In this document: positions 38,194-51,910 of the stretch, in pieces | How positions within the stretch are numbered: position 1 is the first letter of the stretch | Layout: each line of letters starts with the position of its first letter | From: Motacilla alba alba | Lineage: Eukaryota; Chordata; Aves; Passeriformes; Motacillidae | Assembly: GCF_015832195.1 (NCBI RefSeq) | Contig: NC_052027.1 | Location: 20,248,688 to 20,312,687, forward strand | Direction: 5' to 3' | DNA length: 64,000 nt | Notes under the pieces: model-generated | What the model saw: the letters and a program-made list of their open reading frames with translations, nothing else | What the model was told of the DNA's origin: nothing | Database searches by the model: none | Translations under genes and position numbers: made by a program

Positions 38194-40920
38194 GAGCCTG
38201 GCTGGGGCAGGCTCAGCCAGGGCTCCTGGCTGTCCCACCCTGCTGTGGGGCACATGGAGAGCTGGTTCTGTGCCTGGCATGCTCAGACACAGCACTCACA
38301 TCCATGCAGGGCTTTTCTCAGCCCGCAGTCTCTCCTGTCAGGCTCACTCAGTGCTGTGTCCTGGGCTCCCAGCACCAAAGCGGCTGAGTTCCCCAAGGAC
38401 CCCACACGTGGGGTCAGGGACTGCCTAGCCCCAGCTCAGAGAGAGCTCTGCAGCCCTTGATGCCAAAGCTGTGCTGAAGGACCTACATCTCAAATCTGGA
38501 GATCATCCCCCCTCCAGCTCACCCCCCCTCCAGTAGGATTCCCATGGGATCAATGCAGGGCCAGGCACCCTGCAAGTGCTGCAGCCAGAATAACCCTGGC
38601 CCCAGGCTGCATCTGCAGCTCAGGTAATTAGTGAGATACTGACTCCTGCCCACCAAGGCCATGGTCTTGCCCAATTTTGTCTGACATCAGATTGCCTGGG
38701 TCAGGAAATTCCTGTCTCCTGCAAATGTCTGCACACACACCTTCACTAAAGGTCAAGGAAAGTGTGAGTACTGGCAAAATCAGTGAGATTTTCACTCCAG
38801 AAAAAAAACATGGCAGGACTTGGAGAGATGCCACAACATTTCTGTGGGCTGGGGAGGGCCATGGGGAGATGCCCCTTTCAGCTGGTGGAAGGTGAGAATT
38901 GCTGATTTATATTATCACAGAGGCAATTGTAGCTCCTTGAATACGACAAAGCTCCTCAAACTTTGGGAATAATGTTGAGATACAAGTATTTCTTTTGCTA
39001 TTGGAAAGATTCATTGAATAAAAAGGATGTTTTAAGCTAATAAAATAAAGCCATGTCTTATTTAGTCTTTCACCAAAATAACGTGAGAACCAAATAATGT
39101 GTAGAGTGAGACCAGGAATTGGAAAGGGCACTGGGTAGATGTGTAACACTGACTGGACAGACAGCAAAAGGACCATGTCTCTTAAGGTTATTAGAAAATG
39201 TCTCTGCCACTTGTTTTATCCAAGTGTGAGATTATTCTCAAAAGGATGCTACTTTTTAAGTAACTTGCAGGACTGTTCTAGCACCAAAACTCTGAAATCT
39301 GAGGGCAGTACAAGTAATACCTGGTGGTTTTTGATTGGAAAAAAAGAAAAAGAAAAAGAGAGACCACAAAAAAAGAAACCCTGCTGTCAGAGACAAATCC
39401 TATGGAATCTTTGAGAAATGTGAGAAACTGGATAAAAGCCACTCAAATGCAAGTTTAAAATTAGCAAAGGCATACTTAAACAGAAAAGATGGAAAATATT
39501 CCTATCAGTGGATGGCTACTAATTATAAACACAGAGCTGCTGTCAGATGTCTTCTGTAGGAGCACATTTTGCACTAACTCCCCTGGCAAACTGACTGGGA
39601 TGAGCTTGGAAAGGATTGTGTCCCACACTGAGTGACTCATTCCAGACAGGCTTTGATACCTCACTTGAACATCTTATGAAGATCTTATTAAGCACAGCCA
39701 AAAGATGTTTTTTCTCATGTTTTTGATAAGTAAATCCGTGCAAAAGAATATCTGAAGCCAGTATCAAATGGCTTTGCTCCGGAACACCACGAGCTGTGAC
39801 TATCCCAGAAATCCTGCTACCCCAGGCAGGCTGAACCCTTTTCCTCATGACAAGAATTTTTGTGTTTTAAATAAAAAATGAGCAGGGAATCACCACAGCA
39901 CATGGCCTACATCAATCAAACCACCTTTGCACTTTCCTTGGAATTGGTGTCTCAGGAATATTGGGCAACCTGCTGGTCTGAGGGCTGGTTATGCAGGGAG
40001 CCAGGAGCATTTTGATAAATGACACCCTGCTGCAAACACCACAGCTGGGTGGGATTTCCCAACACCACCATCTACCTTCACTAAGGGATATCCTCTTTTA
40101 AAGAGCAGAAAAACTTTCTCCAGATTTGAAGCCATGACACCCTGAAAAATGAAAGCTTCAGAAATTTTATACTCTCATAAGTTCAATCTTTTTTTGATCT
40201 ATTTCTGACCTTTCTCTATGCCACACAAAGCAGGAGATTCCTTTCATTTCTTGTGTGCCCTTTATAGGGTTTCATATTTATTTTTGTACTTTCTGCCTGA
40301 AAAATTAGTTGCCCTTTACTTCATCTTTATAAAAAAATTGATCATATGCCAGAATTATCTTTGAAATGCAGCTTCTGTTTCCCCAGCGTGTCAAAGAAGT
40401 AAAGAACAAGTATTAGTGAGACTTTCTGCACGGTCACAGTGCTCACGCAATGCTCCCTGCACGTGCAAACAGAATGAGATGTGATCCTCTCTCCCTGGGC
40501 AAGTTGTGTTGTTTAAATCATAGAGCTGGTGCCCTTCAGTCACTGCCTAACACTGTGCAGAATAGCAAATGAACAAGAGCAGGGCCAGTAAAAGCTGAGA
40601 GGAATGCAGCAAAAAATATTTTCTCCTGCATATTTTTCTTATACTTCTGATAACCTCTGTGACTTGCTGTAGACTAAATCAATTTATCACAACTTCTGGG
40701 TCCAGAAAGTAAATTTCACAGAATGCTTTTATAGTTGTTATTTTTGAAGAATAACTGAGCTTGGAACACAAAGGAAATGACTTGTTTCGAAAGGTGAGAT
40801 TTAATGAGATGGATTCTCACACAACCTAATTAATGCTCTTCTCAAACATAAGGCCTGGCCCTTACCTTTTTTCAAGCTGTAGGAGCTGCTCTGTGAAACA
40901 AAACAAGGTGTCATGATACC

Positions 40921-41155
40921 TCAGGGCCACAGAAACATTTAAGGGGGAAAAGCCCTCCCACACCATCCAGTCCAAGCTGTGTCTGATCCTCATCTTGTCC
41001 CCAGCCCAGAGCCCTGAGTGCCACATCCAGGGTGTCCTTGGACACCTCCAGGGATGGGGACTCCAAACCTCCCTGGGCAGTCCCTGCTGGTGTTTAACAA
41101 TGCCTTCCATGAAGAAATTCATCCTGAGAATTCAGATTTTTCCTCAGCATTCTGG
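40921..41155 (-). mobile_element. CR1 LINE 3' fragment
   Basis: Reverse-complement CR1 with ccacaccatccagtccaagc, gagtgccacatccagggtg, cacctccagggatggggact and ccctgggcagtccctgctgg. Lies in WNT7A intron 3; the tail end is diverged. Confidence 0.87.
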
Positions 41156-41516
41156 CACTGAGGGGTCCTTCTAGGAGAACACCTTATCTGCTCCTGGGAT
41201 ACACTTCTGCCCAAGCCCTCTTGGTTTCACAAAAGTAACTGTGCAAGGGGATCCCGTGCCTGTGGCTCGGGCTCTGAGCTTGCCCAGCCCTCAAGAGTTT
41301 GCTCTGCAAACCTGATCATATTTTGTGGAAATCAAATGAAGCTCTGAAGTTTGAGTTTGCCTCCACCAGGGTCCTACCTGCAGAGGTAGAGGCCATGATG
41401 TGGCAGCCCCTGATGCTGACAGCTCAGCATCTATAGGGGTTTGAGAGGAGTGACACCCCCAAAATCCCCTGTGCCCCTGGGATCAGGCTTTCCTGCCTCA
41501 GGTGTCCCCAGGTGCT

Positions 41517-41661
41517 CTCTCCTCTCCTCTCCTCTCCTCTCCTCTCCTCTCCTCTCCTCTCCTCTCCTCTCCTCTCCTCTCCTCTCCTCTCCTCTCCTCT
41601 CCTCTCCTCTCCTCTCCTCTCCTCTCCTCTCCTCTCCTCTCCTCTCCTCTCCTCTCCTCTC
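41517..41661. repeat. (CTCCT)n pentanucleotide microsatellite, about 29 copies
   Basis: About 145 bp of uninterrupted period-5 pyrimidine repeat on the given strand (GGAGA-type purine repeat on the other), in WNT7A intron 3. It is mirror-symmetric. Confidence 0.98.
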
Positions 41662-44600
41662 TTCCCTCACCCTGTCCCTTCCCCACCGCATCTGGTAACA
41701 GCTGCAGGACCCTGGGACCCCTCTCCTTCTCAGCTCTCTCCCATTCCAGCTCTCCCCAGACAGAAAGGACCTGCACTCTCATCTTTCTTTGGTCATCAAA
41801 ATGCAAATAAAAGCCATTAATGCCCAAGCTGGAGCCTCGGGTTGGTTTTCCCACACTTTGAAGGGACATGGCTGGGATAAAGTTCCTGTTTTCTGTGTTT
41901 TCTGTGGTGCATTCGGTGCAAAACCTCCTCACCACCCTTTCACAGGAAATGCTGTTAGAAAACTACAAATTTCAACTGCAAATTTCCAAATTAATGCTTA
42001 GTTAGGTCTTACATCAGGACAGAGTCTGACAGCAGCATTTTCCCAGTATGTGTTGGAAGTAGCTGGGAAAAGGGGGGATCCTGGTGTGGCACTTTGTGCT
42101 TTCTCAGCTGCTGATGACAAAGGCTCACTATTTGAAAGGTGGCCTGGCAGTTTATTGAGGGGTCACTGTTGTTCTGGCTCCTGGGTACAGCTGCCTGAAG
42201 CACCACTTGCCTTTTGGTTCTGAGGGGTTTTCTATTTAAAAGAAAAGCAAATCTTTCAACAGAAAAAATGGAAATAATTTGAAAACATAACTCTCAATGG
42301 GTTTGATAAACTACTTGTTTTTGAAAAGTAACTCTTGTGAGACATCTTATCACCTAGATTAGACTGGATCAATGCAGTGCCAAGTAAGTGTCATCATGAA
42401 GGAAGTTTGAAGATCTGTCATAAAAAGGAACTTGGAAAAAAGAGTTCTGAAAAAAATCTGGTTTCTTTTAATGTGCTTTCACTTGTTATTATTAGAATTT
42501 AGCTGAATTGTCTTAAAGACATTCAACATGGGATTTTATATTCTATCATTAAATGAAAATGGGATTCCCTAGCCCCTTACTGAAATGGGATTGTGAGATT
42601 AAGGGAAAATTTATCTAGGATCATTACTTGCTGCTGTCCAAGCAAAACTGACACTATAGACATGATGGATTTTAGGTTGTGAAATACTGAACAATCTTGT
42701 TGTCTGGCCTACCTGAGCACTTTGTAGGATGAAGCTGAAATACGCTGGGAATGGGGGTGGTGGCACAGAATTACAGATAGAGTTGTTGGTTATGTTATCT
42801 AGCTTTCCTTCCTATCACTACATAAGTTTTCCACAGTACATATCTTCCTTTCCAAAAAGATACTGGATAGAAGGTTCATGCCAGAAGTTAATAAAAGATG
42901 ATGATCGAGGAGTTTTGGAAATGAAGAAACAGCATGGTGCTCACTGACACTGAGACACTAAGTTTAGAAAGAAAATGAGGCAGCAATTTTTCTGCCTTTT
43001 GACATGCTACCCACATAACATTTCTTCTTAGGTCACATCTACCTCCCTTACATTCTGGTCACCAGTTAAAAATCACCCTAAAATACTGAAACTTCCAATC
43101 AGGATTCTCTAAAATAGTGACCTGTGTGGTATTTTGCTATGTATTAAAAATGGCATGGATGTCCATTGTTAAAAACATCATTTTCCTTAATCCCTGCTTC
43201 ACCCTACAAGCCCATCCCTGCAGTCAATGCATGAATCAGAACAGTGAAGTCAATGAAATCCAAGCTGAGCCATGTCTGCTGACCCTGACCCCTTCAAAGC
43301 CAATGCAATCCTTCCAGCATCCTACATCCAGAGTGTCTGCTCTAAGTTTTGATCTTGGGACAGTGATCTTCATCCATTCTCTGGGCTTCTGAACTAAGAT
43401 GGCATTAAGAAAGGAATTGTGCTTGTAGTTTATGTTTTAGCATGATATTTCTGAAGAAATGGGAAACACCCCCAGGTAAGAGGAACTGAATTTAATTATG
43501 CTCCTCAGTTTGGGTACACAACAAGTTAAATTCTTGGGGTTATTCAGACAAGGACGTCACTGCTGCCTCTTGCTTTGGGCTTTGTCATGGAGCCTGAGTC
43601 ATTCTGCACATAAAAACGATGCAGGGAAAACAAGAAATGACACAACTGGAATTTGTCCTCGTCACAGCGGATTCACACAGTGAGGAATGACCCAGGCCTG
43701 ACTCATTCCCTGAAATTCACCTTCTATGGGACCCTCCCCAGTGGAGGGGAAGCTCTCCAGTGAAGTGGTGCTGGCAGTAAAGGATTGTGTATAAAGAACT
43801 GGGAGCCACTAGGTAGAGCTTTTTGACAAATGCTGAAGTTGTCGAGAGGAAAGTTTCCAAAGAGTGATGGAAACCAAGAGAGCAGCCTGGCTAGTTCCAG
43901 ACAAGTAATCAGGAAACACCTCTTGTGCTAAACTAACAAAGCCAGCTACTGGCAGGAGCATGAGCTGCAGAATATTATCACTTCATATTGCTTCCAAACA
44001 TTTCCAACCAATAGCCACACACAGTTAATTATAGGTTCATTTGGTTGCATACCAAACTGTGAGAGTTAACCCTAGGGTACCCAGCAGATGATACTACAGA
44101 GGACATTATTCATCATGCTGGAAAATGTCTATAAATTTTAGCTCTCCAAGACAGTAGTTTTAGTTGAAAGGGATGTTCTTCCTTTCTATCGGCCTTTTTA
44201 GGTAATGTCAAAGTAATTCTCCATCAATTTTGCAGTACTGCCTTTATAAAAACACAAAGTTTCTTACCTCAACTTCTTCATTAACCCCTTTGGTCTAGAA
44301 CAAAACATGAGCTATGCTTGTATTTGATACACAGAGACATATTTAAACATCAGTCCTAACACTGTTCACAGCTCAGTAAATGGCACTGGAGAGGCACCCA
44401 TGGCCTGCTTTGCCTACCTGCCATTTGTTGACCTGGGAAGAGCACCTGAGCTACCTCACACCCACTCCCATTCCCTTCCTTCTCCCAGCCCCACTGTTCT
44501 CCAGGGATAACACCACCTGGGCTGTGGCAGAGGCTCCAAGCCCATTGCCACGGGTGGTTGTACTCTGGGTGGGATCTCACCAGATTGGCACATCAAGCCA

Positions 44601-45107
44601 CAGCTGCTCAGGGAAGTGAGAGCCATTCCTGTCAGTTTAAAAGAAATGTCTCATTATTCCTCCAGATAATCTCCACGCAATTTTGTTAGTTATTGGAAAG
44701 CAGAAGCTGGATCACAATGACAGAGAGTATATTATGAACAGACTTCCACACATTTTGTGTTTACAGTTCAAAATACTCCTGCTATCATAAAGTAACATGA
44801 TTTTGGTGTTAATTGCAATATTACAAAGATGACTTTCTAATTAACTTTAATCCATGAGTGCCTTTCCCCTCCTGCTGCAGTTGGGGCAATACATCCTCAC
44901 TTCCATGTTTTCAAATAGCTCCCACTTATCAGCAATAAGATCCTACCAGCAGAGCCTCTCTCTGCAGCCCCGCAGCTGCCAAGAGCAGCATGCCCAGACC
45001 CAGGCCAAGAATTTTAACAGGGATCTTCTGGCCTGTTCTCAATGAAAATTTGCTCCTATGAAGAAGAAAGTGGAATTTCCTAAATTTATGTATAATGCTG
45101 AGTGCAG

Positions 45108-45235
45108 TCTAAGCACAGGGTGCCCAGGGGAGCTGTGGCTGCCCCTGCATCCCCGGAAGTGTCCAAGGCCAGGCTGGGACTTGATGGGTTTAAGGTCCTT
45201 TCCAACCCCAACCATTCTGTGATTCTCTGATTGTA
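45108..45235 (+). mobile_element. CR1 LINE 3' end fragment
   Basis: Sense CR1 tail: agtgtccaaggccaggctgg, gacttgatgggtttaaggtc, ctttccaaccccaaccattc, ending tgtgattctctgatt. Lies in WNT7A intron 3. Confidence 0.92.
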
Positions 45236-47452
45236 CCATTTTGAGCAATAGTTGAAGCTTTTGTCTTACCAAGGAATCACATGCTAACAGAATTCACTCT
45301 TGAGGTGTGCTGTGTGGTTGGATGGGGTTCCCCTGAGCCAGCTCACCCTCACACCACCCCGTGCTCCTGCTTTTTCTGAACTGATCTACCTGCTCAGCAG
45401 TTATACACAAGTTCAGCAGCAGCAGCAGCCTACAATGCCTTTGATTGTTCCTGTTTATAAGCCATGCACAAGTGAGTCTTCTCCTTGAGATGGATGTTTT
45501 TAACAAAAGGTTAACCAGTTACTCCAGGTCTCCAGTTCAGAAGGCCACAGGATGCCTGTAACAGAGCTAAACACCAGTCCCACCAGAACATGAACCATCA
45601 GCTGAAGAAACCATGCATGTCCATAGTGCACCTTTAATGTATTAATCTGATCTCAATCATATAAACCTCTCATTAAGGTACCTTAATAGAAAGCAGAAGT
45701 CTGTCAGATCAAATTAAAAAAAAAATCTTAATGCTAAGGTATTACTTAGCATAGTTATTCAAATCTACACTTTTCAGAAAATATTTTAGGACTTTGATTA
45801 CACCTTTCAGCCTAAATTTGCATTAAGTATAGCAAGGCAGACTTCTCAGTCTGATTCCCTGGGAAAGCAAAGCCTAAGCACTCAGTGTCTGGCTTCCTTC
45901 TGCCTTCTCATTTCCCACTGGAAATTTCAAAGTAAATTCAACTAAATATGACAAAGTGTAGATATATTGAAGAAACTTCTGTGAAGGCTTAATCCATGTT
46001 TTTTTGGACACATTCTCTTGACTCCTTGATGCCCTTCTTGATTTGCAGGCTATTGTGCCCTCTTGATGGTTAATTGTTCCACGCCTGCAGGATTTATCCA
46101 CTCAAACATTACAGCATGTGCTGTGGCTCAGGAACATCTCCTGGGGGAGCAGCTCTGTCACAGGGTGTGTGGCTGTCCCCTAACTGTGTGTGGGCTCATT
46201 TTTGGTACAGGATCTGGAATGCTGTAGGCAAGGCTAGTTCCCTCAGTGCAGGCCACCAGCCTGCTCCCACGAGAGCCTGGCTGGAGCTCCAGGATGGAGC
46301 TGGCTCAGATCTGGGTTACAGCCCATGCCATGGCACTCCTGCTGCTTGACCCAGAGACACCCTTTAGGTGCAGCTCCCTTTCAAGTAGCAGAAGTCTTGG
46401 GCTGGTTTCAATAACCAGCACTAATTCAAATTAATCCTGGTGCCTTCTGGCACTAACTGGGCATGAGAGCCAAGCATCCTCCCTGCAGTTCCTTGAAACC
46501 TTTCTGTCCTTCCATAGCTCAGTTCTGCATCCTTCCAGTACCAACAGGCCTTGTCTGTGTCCTTGGACTAAAAGGTTGTTCTTCATTCATTGATTTATTA
46601 ATTGTTTACTTCAAAATACCTGGAAACTCTTTCCATTAAAGCAAAAGTCTGTTTCATTTGTACAGCACATGCTGGCAATTATTTCTCTTGGTGAGAATTC
46701 AGGGCTTCATGAGGTCAGAGTTTTCTGCCACCACATGTTTATGAAAAGGTTTGAACCAAACGTTGGTTTAACTTTCAGTTTTACCAAAACCTCTGTTGAG
46801 TTACAGGCTTAGCTCAGATAACTGAGTTCATGTTCCTGACTCATCATTGGGGTTCTTGGAAACATTCCTGGAGATACTTTCAGCCCAGGCTCAGGAGGTC
46901 TGGGCTGTAACCCCAGAGGATTCCAATTTCACACACCATGGAGCAGAAATCTTGCCCCACATCCTAGTCTTGGGTTTAATTGGTCAGAGATTTAGTGAAT
47001 GAGGCTGCACAGTGGGAGATCGCCACCAGAACTTGGTGAACACTTTATGTACAAACACGGTCTGTTTCTGCATTAAAAGTGGTCTCAGTGAACTGGCCAA
47101 ACCATTCGTTTTCTGCTGACTTGGCCAATACCAATCTTCTTTGAGTTTTACTAAAGTGTGAATATGGAAGATCCCAATAGCAGGCGAGGAAATCAGTCTT
47201 GGGTTTGGAAACATGAATTTCCAGTGTGACAAATGCCAACTGGAAAAACAGAACAGTTCTCAACCGCTATTTCTGAATTTTTTTCAAAAACTTAGGCCAA
47301 AATTCAGGTATGAAGCTCAAAAATCTTGGATTCTGATCTCAAAAACACATCAAGGAGCACAGGTTAATAAAAGCATTACAAGACAGGATAGCCAAGCTCA
47401 TAGGTCACAGTTAAGGTTAACAGGTGCTGGTTTTTTTCTTGCAACTTTTCAT

Positions 47453-47555
47453 AAGAGTTACAGAATGGCTGGAAGAGACCTCGAAGCCCATCTTGTTCCA
47501 ACCCCTCAGGTCTTTTTTTTCCATGACCAGGATATGTTTTACAACCCCCAAACAC
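47453..47555 (-). mobile_element. CR1 LINE 3' end fragment
   Basis: Reverse-complement CR1 tail: agagttacagaatggctgg, aagagacctcgaagcccatc, ttgttccaacccctcaggtc. Short and diverged; in WNT7A intron 3. Confidence 0.78.
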
Positions 47556-49314
47556 AGCAGGAATCTGCTGTGAGATGATTGTGCTGTGTGAAAGCTGCAT
47601 ATGCTTCAAATCATTATTGTTTTGTTCTGCAACAGGAGAGACACCAAAGACTCTATCAAGACTCCAAAGGTGCTGAAAACCCTGGGAGAAGTGAATAATC
47701 TACACAGCACCTATTTTTGTCTAGCTGATATCCCCTCTGAGCACTGAATGGCAAGCGTGGTCCCACGGGAAGTGTTGCTAACTGTCCAAAGAGAAAGGCC
47801 AGATTGAATCAGAAATTGTCCAGAAACCTGTGACCCAGCCAGTGGCTTTGCTGAGCAAAGGTGCCCGCTATTAAATTTGGAATTTGAGATCTCTGTTATT
47901 TATGAAGAGAGGCTGGCCCTCAGTCCCAGCTCTCTGTCAGCAGCATGACAGACTGTCAGCTCCAGTAATCACACACATGAAATGCATGTTTTGCTCATAA
48001 TGCCAGAATCCTCTAAAACTGCGACTACAGGCGAGTGATAGCATTTATCATTCCCTAATCTCCAGTGTAAATCAGGAATTCAGTTTTCAACCTCATGAGA
48101 TATAGGAGGGAGCTAAAAGCCAAAATACAAGTAGGGCCATGTATCACCATTTCTGATTAGCTGAAAGTGCAGAACAAGTGGAATGAAAATTCATTTTTGT
48201 GGATTACAGTTCTTGTGCAGTCCAATTCCCTCTCATAATTTAGACCAACATTAATGCTTCCTTTATCTTTACTCTGGGCTGTTGAGAAGATGCAGAGTTT
48301 GTCTGTCAAGCTCAGACTTGCTTTAAGACTATTATCTAAAAAGTAGGAAAGCCATAAATAGTGCTTTGATCCTTTCAAACACAAACAAAATGCTCTAAGG
48401 CTGCAAGGGATGTGTATTTCTTTTCACACCTAGGAGGCTGCCCAGCAGAGCCTTGGGATGGAGTTGGATGGGATTTTGGAAGCACTCAGCTGCACCCTGT
48501 GGTCCCACCAGCCTCAATGGGAGCTTTCCCATTCATTGAACTGGATTTACTCCAAACTCAGAGCTTGGCCTTTCTGGGAATCCTGCTGCCCCAGCCAACG
48601 AAACTGCCAGGACAGACTTTGTGGCATTTAAGTCTCCTTTTCTACTTGCACTGAAGTACAGCTGGGGTGCCAAGCCCTGGGGCTGGAGCGTTTGGAGGAA
48701 AGGCAAGGACTGAGCACTGGGTGTACCTTGGATGGATGGAACTGGGTCCAGGTCATTGGGTGGACACTCCTCTTTGCCTCCACATCCACATCAGAGGTTT
48801 GCCAGAAGATACTTTTACAGATTCTGTCTGATCACAGTGAGGCACAAGCCCTGTGTGTAAACCTTCTCCTCAACATTCTCTGTCTGCCTGGTTTTAATCT
48901 AGGCCAAATATTGTACCAGGAGAGCTCCTAGGACACCCTACATAGGCACATCTGCTGCACCCAGCACCACGTTTCCTGGGTTTGTGTGACATTTTAGCAG
49001 TGGAGCCATTTTTTTCTCTATTAACACTACTGCTCTGTGAGTGGAAATGCTGTGTGTTGTCCTGGCTGAGCATGGTCTGCAGGATGTTCTGGGCATGGCT
49101 GTCTCCAGCACAATGGTGCCATGGCCAGGCTGTAGGTCAAGATCTGCCAACCTCCACTGTCACAGCCCTGACAGTGACAGTGGGGTCTGGCAGAATTGAC
49201 ACTGCCACTATCAACAAGGGGCACCATTCAGCTGAGTGTTTGAGAAGCATCCCGAACATCAAGAATAGGAGTTTCTGAAAAGGAAAATGAGCAACATTTC
49301 TGTGCCCATGTCAG

Positions 49315-49380
49315 AAAAACCAAACCAAACCGAATTAAAAACCAAACCAAAACAAAAAATCCCACCATAAACAAAAACAC
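49315..49380. repeat. A-rich CCAAA/CAAAA simple repeat
   Basis: Repeated accaaacc / aaccaaaac words. Read on the minus strand this low-complexity tract encodes the hydrophobic Phe/Val/Leu/Gly-rich segment of a spurious 236-residue frame. Confidence 0.8.
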
Positions 49381-51695
49381 ACTGGAAAAAGTGAAGTGCA
49401 ATTGCAAAGGCACTGCTAAATCCTGAACTCCAGGAAACATGGCTGGGCTGCTGGTACTCCAATATCCTTTGATTACTGGTGCCAGGGGTGTCAGGGCAGC
49501 CTCTCCCAGTCCTGCTTGGCTCAAAGCCACTCTCTGAGACTCCCTGAAGTCTTCAGCAATTGTGAGCAGCTCCAGACACTGGGGCTTTATTCTGGTGGGT
49601 GCCATGAGAGCTGTTCCTGCTGATGGAGGAGCAGCAGGGCATGGTGTGGCTCTCTCAGCCAGCTGGGCTCTGTGCAGGCACTGCTCAGGGCCAGCTTGTA
49701 GCAGACACATCCTTGTGGAAGGATCTCCTGGCTCCTCTGTGCCTCTGTGTCCCCCTGGCACCCAGCTGTGCCTGCCAAGCAGACCAGCATCCAGATGGTC
49801 ATCTTTTGGGAGCAGAGCTCCTACAAGGAGCTGCTGGAATGCTGGGGTCCCTCTGCAAGACTGGTCTTCCCCAGTCAGGGCCACTCCAGTGGGGCTGCAA
49901 GCCCACAAGTGCGCTCCCCTTTCACTGCATATTTTCATGTGCTTTAAGATTTAGCTCAGGCAGAAATATTAAATCTCCAGAATTTCAGGCCTATATTTAG
50001 AAAAATAGAAATGTTATGTTGTTTGGCAGCCTCTTTTATCAGCCTTGTCTCTTTCCTGACATGATGCTCACAGCTTTTTAAGTCATTCATCTGCAGGAGG
50101 TTGTGTTCTGTGCTGCTGCCGGTAGTGAGGTGAAAGGGTAATTAAAGAGAAAGGTATTTTGAGAGAGGTAGAAATAGCTGTCCCCTCCAGAGTTAATTGC
50201 TGTGGTGACCGCACACCCCACAAGAAGAGGAACATGTTCAGGAAGTCTCATGGTAGCAATGTCCTCCTGAGGCCAGAGAAGCAGCAAGTAAAGAGTGTGG
50301 CTTTCCAGGACAGCTCGGGGGAAGCCCTGAGCTCCCCGCTTTCCTAATGCCACTGTGTCACTTCAGCCTTGCTGCAGTTTTTTACAGGATGAAACATTAA
50401 ACACACCAGTCTATTGTGATCCCTGCATGATCCATTTCAGGAACACCTCCTGGGTGCTCCCAGATTTGCTTGCTGTTTGCAGCAGCTCTGTCAGGCACAT
50501 CCTCCACATTCTCTGGGAGCCTCAGAGCTGAAGGGGAAATCTGAAATGCTCCCGATGCAGTGGATGGAGAGACATTGCAAAGTTAGTGCACCTACACATG
50601 CTTCCAAAGAGAAATGCTGAATAAAAATCCACCTTGATGTGCTCTTGAAGGCAAAAGCCTTCTAATGCAGCCTGTGCCCATGATTTATAACAATGACTCA
50701 TAATATTGCATTATACTTAATATGATGTAACGCTGATGCAAGATGCCATTTGTGGAATTTCAATGTCACAGGGAAAAAAGAGGAGAGAGCAGTCTGGTCA
50801 TGTACCTTGCCATGCTGTCAGAATGAAATGCTTACAGCCAGAATGTGTAGAGCCTTTCAGTATCTACTTTGTTATTTTTTAGCAGGATAACCTGGAGAGT
50901 AACATTTCTGTTTCCTGGAGTATAAATATCTCTCAGGCATACATTATTGTGTTACTTACAGTAATTCAATCAACTTCATAGTTGAGAAGACAAATCTGCT
51001 AACAGACAATTCAGTCTTGCAATTATACCCCCTCACATGGAAGTCTGCAGGGCAAATAAGGATTATGCCTTTAAATTAATTGAAACTTTTTCTCCCTTTT
51101 CTGACCCAGCTGTTATGAATTCTCCTCCTGTTCTCACTGTACTGCTTGCTCCTTCCTGCAGTGAATCAGCACTTCAGGAAACACTAATTCAAAGAGGAAA
51201 GACACCCACAACTCTGCTTCTGAAGGTCAGGAATTGCTGCTCTCCAGTAGGTTTGACAAATGAGGTGAGGCTCTGGGGCTGCTCAGGGCCAGTTTGGTGG
51301 CGTGTTGGTGACCCCTGCTCAGATCTCTGCCCCTGCCCTTCCAGAAGCCTGAGGAACTTGTGCTACACAAGTGAGTCCTGCTGGGTCGTCCCCCCAGACA
51401 GACAGAGAAAAACAGAGTCAGAGCCTGTCCTTCAGTGTGAGGAAAGCTGGCCCTGGCTGCAGGACCCACGGGCAGCCCTGGCTGCATTTGTGGTGGGGAA
51501 CAGCTGGGAATGGGTTGTGTCCCCCACTCTGCTCCCAGGGCTGCTCCTCGCTGCATCCTGGGCATGCCCTGGGGGTTTCCAGGCACTGCACAACCCGAGC
51601 TTTTCAGCAAAGGAACAGGGATGTTCTCTACCTTTGACCTTTGAAATCCTCCACATCTGACACCCTTAGTTGTCTCATTTCCAGCAAGAGCTGAC

Positions 51696-51910
51696 AGATT
51701 GTGGAATTACAGAGTATCCTGAGCTGGAAGGGACCTTTAGGGATCACCCAGTCAACCCCTGGCCCTGCCCCAAACCCCTGGCCCCTGCACCCAACAATCC
51801 CACCGCGGGCATCCCTGAGAGCACTGTCCCAAGGCTCCTGCGGCTCTGGCAGCCCTGGGGCTGTGCCCATTCCCTGGATAACTCTACCCCTGCTCTGACA
51901 GAGCTGTGTG
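51696..51910 (-). mobile_element. CR1 LINE 3' end fragment
   Basis: Reverse-complement CR1: ggaattacagagtatcctga, gctggaagggacctttaggg, atcacccagtcaacccctgg. Resembles the 29.3-kb copy closely enough to suggest the same subfamily. Lies in WNT7A intron 3, 2.8 kb from exon 3. Confidence 0.87.

Noticed and set aside
37435..38460. Long frames of up to 288 residues on both strands with repeated Gly-Ala-Val-Pro/Ser-Trp-Asn motifs
   Set aside because: Explained by the 34-bp tandem array, which cycles through all frames; no known protein resembles them.
41431..41935. Arg-Gly-Glu-Glu and Leu-Ser-Ser-Pro repeat frames
   Set aside because: Translation of the CTCCT microsatellite.
49228..49938. 236-residue minus-strand frame with a hydrophobic, membrane-like segment
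   Set aside because: The hydrophobic part is encoded by a CAAAC simple repeat; the rest has no recognised domain and competing frames are open on the other strand.
51037..51660. 207-residue plus-strand frame
   Set aside because: No recognisable domain, inside WNT7A intron 3 on the opposite strand, with equally open frames on the other strand.
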